Below, in pieces: positions 47,478-51,159 of a stretch of 51,159 nt of DNA; position 1 is the stretch's first letter; every line of letters begins with the position of its first letter. The stretch covers positions 1-51,159 of the forward strand of contig JAKLKW010000034.1 of assembly GCA_023150455.1 (NCBI GenBank), read 5' to 3'. This stretch comes from Alphaproteobacteria bacterium (GTDB lineage Bacteria > Pseudomonadota > Alphaproteobacteria > JAEULC01). The notes beneath the pieces are model-generated. The model was not told the DNA's origin, made no database searches, and was given only the letters and a program-made list of their open reading frames with translations. Made by a program: the position numbers and the translations under genes.

Positions 47478-49046
47478 ATGTCGAAGCGCGCTTTCTTCCT
47501 TGCGACGGCGATCCTGGCCGCTGCCAGTGTGCCGGCAGATGCGCAGACCACGCTGCGCAACGTGATGCATTCGGATCTGAAGATCCTCGATCCGATCTGG
47601 ACCACGGCCTACATCGTCCGCAACCACGGCTACATGGTCTACGACACGCTTTTCGCGATGGACGAGAAGTTCGCGGTCAAGCCGCAGATGGTGGAGAAAT
47701 ACGAGGTCAGCGCCGACAAGCTGACCTACACCTTCGCCTTGCGCGACGGGCTTTCGTGGCACGACGGCAAGCCGGTGACGGCCGAGGACTGCGTCGCCTC
47801 GATCAAGCGCTGGGGCGCCAAGGACTCGATGGGCCAGAAGCTGCTCGGCGTCACCGCCAGCCTCGATCCCGTCGACGCCAAGACCTTCAAGCTGGTGCTG
47901 AAGGAGCCCTACGGCCTGGTGCTGCAGTCGCTCGGCAAGCCCAGCTCCAACGTGCCGTTCATGATGCCGAAGCGGGTGGCCGAGACCGACCCGAACAAGC
48001 AGATCGAGGACAACACCGGCTCGGGACCCTTCATCTTCAAGAAGGACGAGTGGAAGCCGGGCGACAAGACCGTCTACGTCAAGTTCGCCCAGTACAAGCC
48101 GCGCTCCGAGCCGGCCTCGGGCCTCGCCGGCGGCAAGATCGCCAAGGTCGACCGCGTCGAGTGGCTGGCGATCCCCGATCACCAGACCGCGGTCAACGCG
48201 CTCATCGCCGGCGAGATCGACTACATGGAGGCGCCGCCGCACGACCTGCTGCCGGTGCTCAAGAAGGAGAAGTCGATCGCGCTGGTCGACTGGAATCCGC
48301 TCGGCAACCAGTACACCTTCCGCTTCAACTGGCTGCACAAGCCGTTCGACAACCCGAAGATCCGCCACGCCGTCATCACCGCGTTCAACCAGGAGGATTT
48401 CCTCAAGGCGGTGATCGGCGACCCGGCCTACTACAAGGTCTGCAAGGCGCTGTTCCCCTGCGGCACGCCGCTGGAAAGCACGGCGGGCATGCAGGGCCTG
48501 CTCGACTCGAACTTCGCCAAGGCCAAGGAGGAGCTGAAGGCGGCCGGTTACGACGGGACGCCGGTCGTGCTGATGCATTCGACCGATCTCGTCGTGCTGG
48601 CCAACCTGGCGCCGGTCGCCGCCGACCTGATGCGCAAGGCCGGGTTCAATGTCGACATGCAGTCGATGGACTGGCAGACGCTGGTGGCCCGCCGCACGAA
48701 GAAGGAGCCGCCGGGCCAGGGCGGCTGGAACGCCTTCCTGACGTCCTGGGTCGCCGCCGACATCCTCAACCCGGTAATGGCCGGGTTCCTCAACTCCGCC
48801 TGCGACAAGGCCATGTTCGGCTGGCCGTGCGACGAGAAGGTGGAGCGGCTGCGCGACGCCTTCGCCAAGGAGTCCGACCCGGCCAAGCAGAAGGCGCTCG
48901 CCGAGCAGGTGCAGGCGCGCGCCATGGAGGTGGGCACGCATATCCATCTCGGCCAATGGTTCCAGCCCGCGGCCATCCGCAAGGAGGCGGTCTCCGGCCT
49001 CCTGACCTCGCCGGCGCCGGTGTTCTGGAACGTCGCGAAGAAGTGA
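47478..49046 (+). CDS. Peptide/nickel-type ABC transporter substrate-binding protein (SBP family 5)
   Basis: The 522-residue periplasmic protein has a signal peptide (residues 1-22, ADAQ|TTLRN) and family-5 features: LRNVMHSDLKILDPIW, LTYTFALRDGLSWHDGKPVT and IRHAVITAFNQEDFLKAVIG. It binds oligopeptides, or other bulky solutes handled by Dpp/Opp-like systems. ATG 47478 has GGGGGAG upstream and starts the signal peptide; a longer frame to 47202 is not protein-like. The permease genes follow after 36 bp. ATPase genes are not in the window after dppC, so they may lie elsewhere or beyond the end. Confidence 0.94.
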   Translation: MSKRAFFLATAILAAASVPADAQTTLRNVMHSDLKILDPIWTTAYIVRNHGYMVYDTLFAMDEKFAVKPQMVEKYEVSADKLTYTFALRDGLSWHDGKPVTAEDCVASIKRWGAKDSMGQKLLGVTASLDPVDAKTFKLVLKEPYGLVLQSLGKPSSNVPFMMPKRVAETDPNKQIEDNTGSGPFIFKKDEWKPGDKTVYVKFAQYKPRSEPASGLAGGKIAKVDRVEWLAIPDHQTAVNALIAGEIDYMEAPPHDLLPVLKKEKSIALVDWNPLGNQYTFRFNWLHKPFDNPKIRHAVITAFNQEDFLKAVIGDPAYYKVCKALFPCGTPLESTAGMQGLLDSNFAKAKEELKAAGYDGTPVVLMHSTDLVVLANLAPVAADLMRKAGFNVDMQSMDWQTLVARRTKKEPPGQGGWNAFLTSWVAADILNPVMAGFLNSACDKAMFGWPCDEKVERLRDAFAKESDPAKQKALAEQVQARAMEVGTHIHLGQWFQPAAIRKEAVSGLLTSPAPVFWNVAKK

Positions 49047-49082
49047 CGGCCCGCGACCGTTCTTGAGCCGCCGGGCGAAGCA

Positions 49083-50024
49083 ATGCTCGCCTTCATCGCC
49101 CGGCGGCTCCTCGCCACCATTCCAGTCCTCGCCATGGTGGCGGTGTTCGTGTTCCTGATGCTCCGGCTCACGCCGGGCGATCCGGCGGCGATCATCGCCG
49201 GCGACAACGCCAACGCGCAGCAGGTGGCGGCGATCCGCACCGGGCTCGGCCTCGACCGGCCGCTGGTCGAGCAGTTCGCGATCTGGATCGGCCGCATGCT
49301 GCAGGGCGACTTCGGCGAGTCCTATTTCTTCAAGCGCACGGTCGCCTCGCTGATCGCGCAGCGCCTCGAGCCGACCATCGCGCTCGCCGCCGTGACCATC
49401 CTCTTGTCGGTGCTCGTCGCCGTGCCGCTCGGCGTGCTCGCGGCCTACCGGCACGACAGCTGGATCGACCGCGGCGTCATGGCGCTGTCGGTCGCCGGGT
49501 TCTCGATCCCGGTCTTCGTGATCGGCTACGTGCTGATCTACGTCTTCGCCATCCAGCTCGGCTGGCTGCCGGTCCAGGGCTACCGCTCGATAGCGGGCGG
49601 ATTCGCGGGCTTCATCGAGCGGCTGATCCTGCCCGCCTGCACGCTGTCGGTCATCTACATCGCGCTGATCGCGCGCATCACCCGCGCCTCGATGCTCGAC
49701 GTCATGAACGAGGACTATATCCGCACCGCGCGCGCCAAGGGCCTGACCGAGGGCCGGATCCTCGTGCGCCACGCGCTGCGCACGGCGGCGGTGCCGATCG
49801 TCACCGTGATCGGCATCGGCATCGCGCTCCTGATCGGCGGCGTGGTGGTGACCGAGAGCGTCTACGGCATTCCCGGCCTCGGGCGGCTCACGGTCGACGC
49901 GGTGCTGGCGCGCGACTATCCCACGATCCAGGCCGTGATCCTGCTGTTCTCGTTCGTCTACGTGCTGATCAACCTGGCGATCGACCTGATCTACGTCTTC
50001 CTCGACCCGAGGATCCGCTATTGA
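49083..50024 (+). CDS. Peptide ABC transporter permease (DppB type)
   Basis: The 313-residue permease has about six helices and the EAA motif ARAKGLTEGRILVRHALRTA, together with the DppB N-terminus (MLAFIARRLLATIPVLAMVAV) and the FGESYFFKRTV segment. It overlaps the next permease by 4 bp (TTGA), giving coupled synthesis of the heterodimer. Confidence 0.95.
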   Translation: MLAFIARRLLATIPVLAMVAVFVFLMLRLTPGDPAAIIAGDNANAQQVAAIRTGLGLDRPLVEQFAIWIGRMLQGDFGESYFFKRTVASLIAQRLEPTIALAAVTILLSVLVAVPLGVLAAYRHDSWIDRGVMALSVAGFSIPVFVIGYVLIYVFAIQLGWLPVQGYRSIAGGFAGFIERLILPACTLSVIYIALIARITRASMLDVMNEDYIRTARAKGLTEGRILVRHALRTAAVPIVTVIGIGIALLIGGVVVTESVYGIPGLGRLTVDAVLARDYPTIQAVILLFSFVYVLINLAIDLIYVFLDPRIRY

Positions 50025-50950
50025 CCGCGCTGGAGCAGGGCACGGCGCCGCTCGACGCTCCCGTGACGCCGGCGCGCCCGTCGACCTTCGCGCGGCTGGC
50101 GAAAAGCCCGTCGGTGCTGTTCGGCGGCGTCATCCTCGCCGCGATGCTGCTGGTGGCCCTGCTGGCGCCGGTCATGGGCACGGCCAATCCGGCCGCGATC
50201 GACCCGACCTCGCGCAACAAGTACCCGGGCGCCGAGCTGAGTCAGCGCGACGCCGACGGCAACCGCATCACCCGCACCGCCTGGATGGGCACCGACAGCC
50301 TAGGGCGCGACGTCTACAGCCGCGTGATCTACGGCACGCGCGTGTCGCTGGCGGTCGGCGTGGCGGCGACGGCGGTCAGCGTCGCCATCGGACTCTCCAT
50401 CGGGCTCGTCGCCGGCTATGTGCGATGGCTCGACGCCGTGGTGATGCGCTTCATGGACGGCATGATGGCGATCCCCGGCATCCTCTTGGCGATCGCGCTG
50501 GTGAGCCTGTGGGGCGCGGGGCTCGCGACCGTGATCCTCGCCGTCGCCGTGCCCGAGATCCCGCGCGTCGTGCGCCTGGTGCGCGCGCTGGTCTTGAGCA
50601 TCCGCGAGGAGCCCTATGTCGAAGCCGCCATCTCGCTCGGCACGCCCCTGCCGCTGATCCTCGTCCGCCACGTCATGCCCAACACGATCGCGCCCTTGAT
50701 CGTGCAGGCCACCTTCATCTGCGCGTCCGCCGTGCTGGTCGAGGCGCTGCTCAGCTTCCTCGGCATCGGCATCCCGCCCGAGATCCCGACCTGGGGCAAC
50801 ATCATGGCCGAGGGCCGCGCGCTGTTCCGCCTCTACCCGCACAACATCCTGTTCCCGGGCATCTTCCTGTCGCTGACCGTGCTCGCCATCAACATCGTCG
50901 GCGACGGCCTGCGCGACACTTTGGACCCGCGCATGAGCAAGCGGGTGTGA
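50021..50950 (+). CDS. Peptide ABC transporter permease (DppC type)
   Basis: The 309-residue permease starts at TTG 50021. TM1 is LFGGVILAAMLLVALLAPVM. The DppC signature GTDSLGRDVYSRVIYGTRVS and the EAA loop (AAISLGTPLPLILVRHVMPN) are clear. It is the second membrane subunit of the importer. It ends 209 bp before the window end, with no further gene visible. Confidence 0.95.
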   Translation: MTALEQGTAPLDAPVTPARPSTFARLAKSPSVLFGGVILAAMLLVALLAPVMGTANPAAIDPTSRNKYPGAELSQRDADGNRITRTAWMGTDSLGRDVYSRVIYGTRVSLAVGVAATAVSVAIGLSIGLVAGYVRWLDAVVMRFMDGMMAIPGILLAIALVSLWGAGLATVILAVAVPEIPRVVRLVRALVLSIREEPYVEAAISLGTPLPLILVRHVMPNTIAPLIVQATFICASAVLVEALLSFLGIGIPPEIPTWGNIMAEGRALFRLYPHNILFPGIFLSLTVLAINIVGDGLRDTLDPRMSKRV

Positions 50951-50968
50951 TTGATGGAAGACATTCAC

Positions 50969-50992
50969 CACAGAGACACAGAGACGCAGAGA
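50969..50992. repeat. Tandem octamers CACAGAGA x3
   Basis: Three consecutive octamers (CACAGAGA, CACAGAGA, CGCAGAGA) lie 19 bp after the dppC stop. Degenerate further copies continue to about 51006. This purine-rich repeat type accompanies the hairpin element just downstream. Confidence 0.75.
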
Positions 50993-51014
50993 AAAGAGCA
51001 GAGAGGATTTTCTT

Positions 51015-51031
51015 GCGCGGCGCAGCCGCGC
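51015..51031. terminator. GC hairpin after the peptide importer genes
   Basis: GCGCGGC-GCA-GCCGCGC is a perfect 7-bp stem with a 3-nt loop, 65 bp after the dppC stop. No T-run follows on the + strand, so a Rho-independent terminator is possible but weak. It may belong to the repeat element. Confidence 0.35.
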
Positions 51032-51050
51032 CCCGCCTTCCTTCCTTTTA

Positions 51051-51113
51051 CCTTCGTGCCTTCGTGCCTTCATGGTTCGAAAGATCAACCACGAAGGCAC
51101 GAAGGCACGAAGG
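51051..51113. repeat. Long inverted repeat built from GGCACGAA octamers
   Basis: The arms 51051-51077 and 51087-51113 are 27 bp each with one mismatch and a 9-nt loop. Each arm consists of nearly three GGCACGAA octamers (or their complement). Outside them the sequences CCTTCCTT and AAGATAGGAAGG extend the pairing imperfectly by about 12 bp. A second small hairpin, ACGGCC-TTC-GGCCGT, follows at 51132-51146. There is no coding capacity. Confidence 0.85.
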
Positions 51114-51159
51114 AAGATAGGAAGGACTCTTACGGCCTTCGGCCGTCTGAAATCTCCCT

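Overview
The window is very GC-rich, densely coded DNA. Gene content suggests a free-living alphaproteobacterium, probably a soil or rhizosphere member of the Hyphomicrobiales/Rhodospirillales type: TRAP, branched-chain, polar amino-acid and peptide importers, FCD-type GntR regulators, c-di-GMP signalling and a large glycogen/trehalose operon. The species cannot be fixed from the sequence. I see no rRNA, tRNA or CRISPR array.

Layout. (1) 1-12855, + strand: one translationally coupled glycogen/trehalose operon. It holds treS-maltokinase (5' end outside), glgB, glgX, treZ and a single-chain MalQ-TreY fusion. It combines part of the GlgE route (TreS/Mak, GlgB) with the TreX/TreY/TreZ route. treZ looks frameshifted or C-terminally trimmed. 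(2) 12899-17946: an FCD GntR regulator divergent from a PdxA-family dehydrogenase and a DctP/DctQ/DctM TRAP transporter, probably for uptake and oxidation of a small acid sugar, followed by a GYD-domain protein. (3) 17947-25210: the accessory region. It contains intergenic repeats, a P4/D5-type primase that has lost its helicase core, a DMT permease and a Nudix gene. It also contains a probable insertion of about 3.8 kb bounded by a perfect 136-bp repeat of the Nudix 3' end. That segment carries one large gene, a PD-(D/E)XK-like domain plus STAND-type NTPase plus four 41-residue repeats, and a fragment of an IS256-family transposase. It is the best candidate for an undescribed, probably antiviral, system. 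(4) 25211-30783, - strand: a LivK/H/M/G/F-type ABC importer co-transcribed with an M19-type dipeptidase homologue. (5) 30938-40412: a DUF3175 protein, a class III cyclase relic, creatininase, a polar amino-acid ABC importer and an FadR/GntR regulator (- strand); divergent enolase-superfamily and amidohydrolase genes (+); an amidase (-). This looks like a regulated uptake and breakdown locus for a nitrogenous compound. (6) 40993-46933: a REC-EAL response regulator, a hybrid histidine kinase and a convergent HD-GYP sensor, a c-di-GMP module with no cyclase. (7) 47478-50950: a peptide-type ABC importer (SBP and two permeases), followed by an octamer-rich hairpin repeat at the window end.

Most genes are held in tightly overlapped operons (4-bp ATGA/GTGA/TTGA or 8-bp overlaps), so the few long non-coding stretches and broken genes stand out. 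Several proteins show compact in-frame internal losses: the primase helicase core, the cyclase catalytic N-half and an EAL helix.
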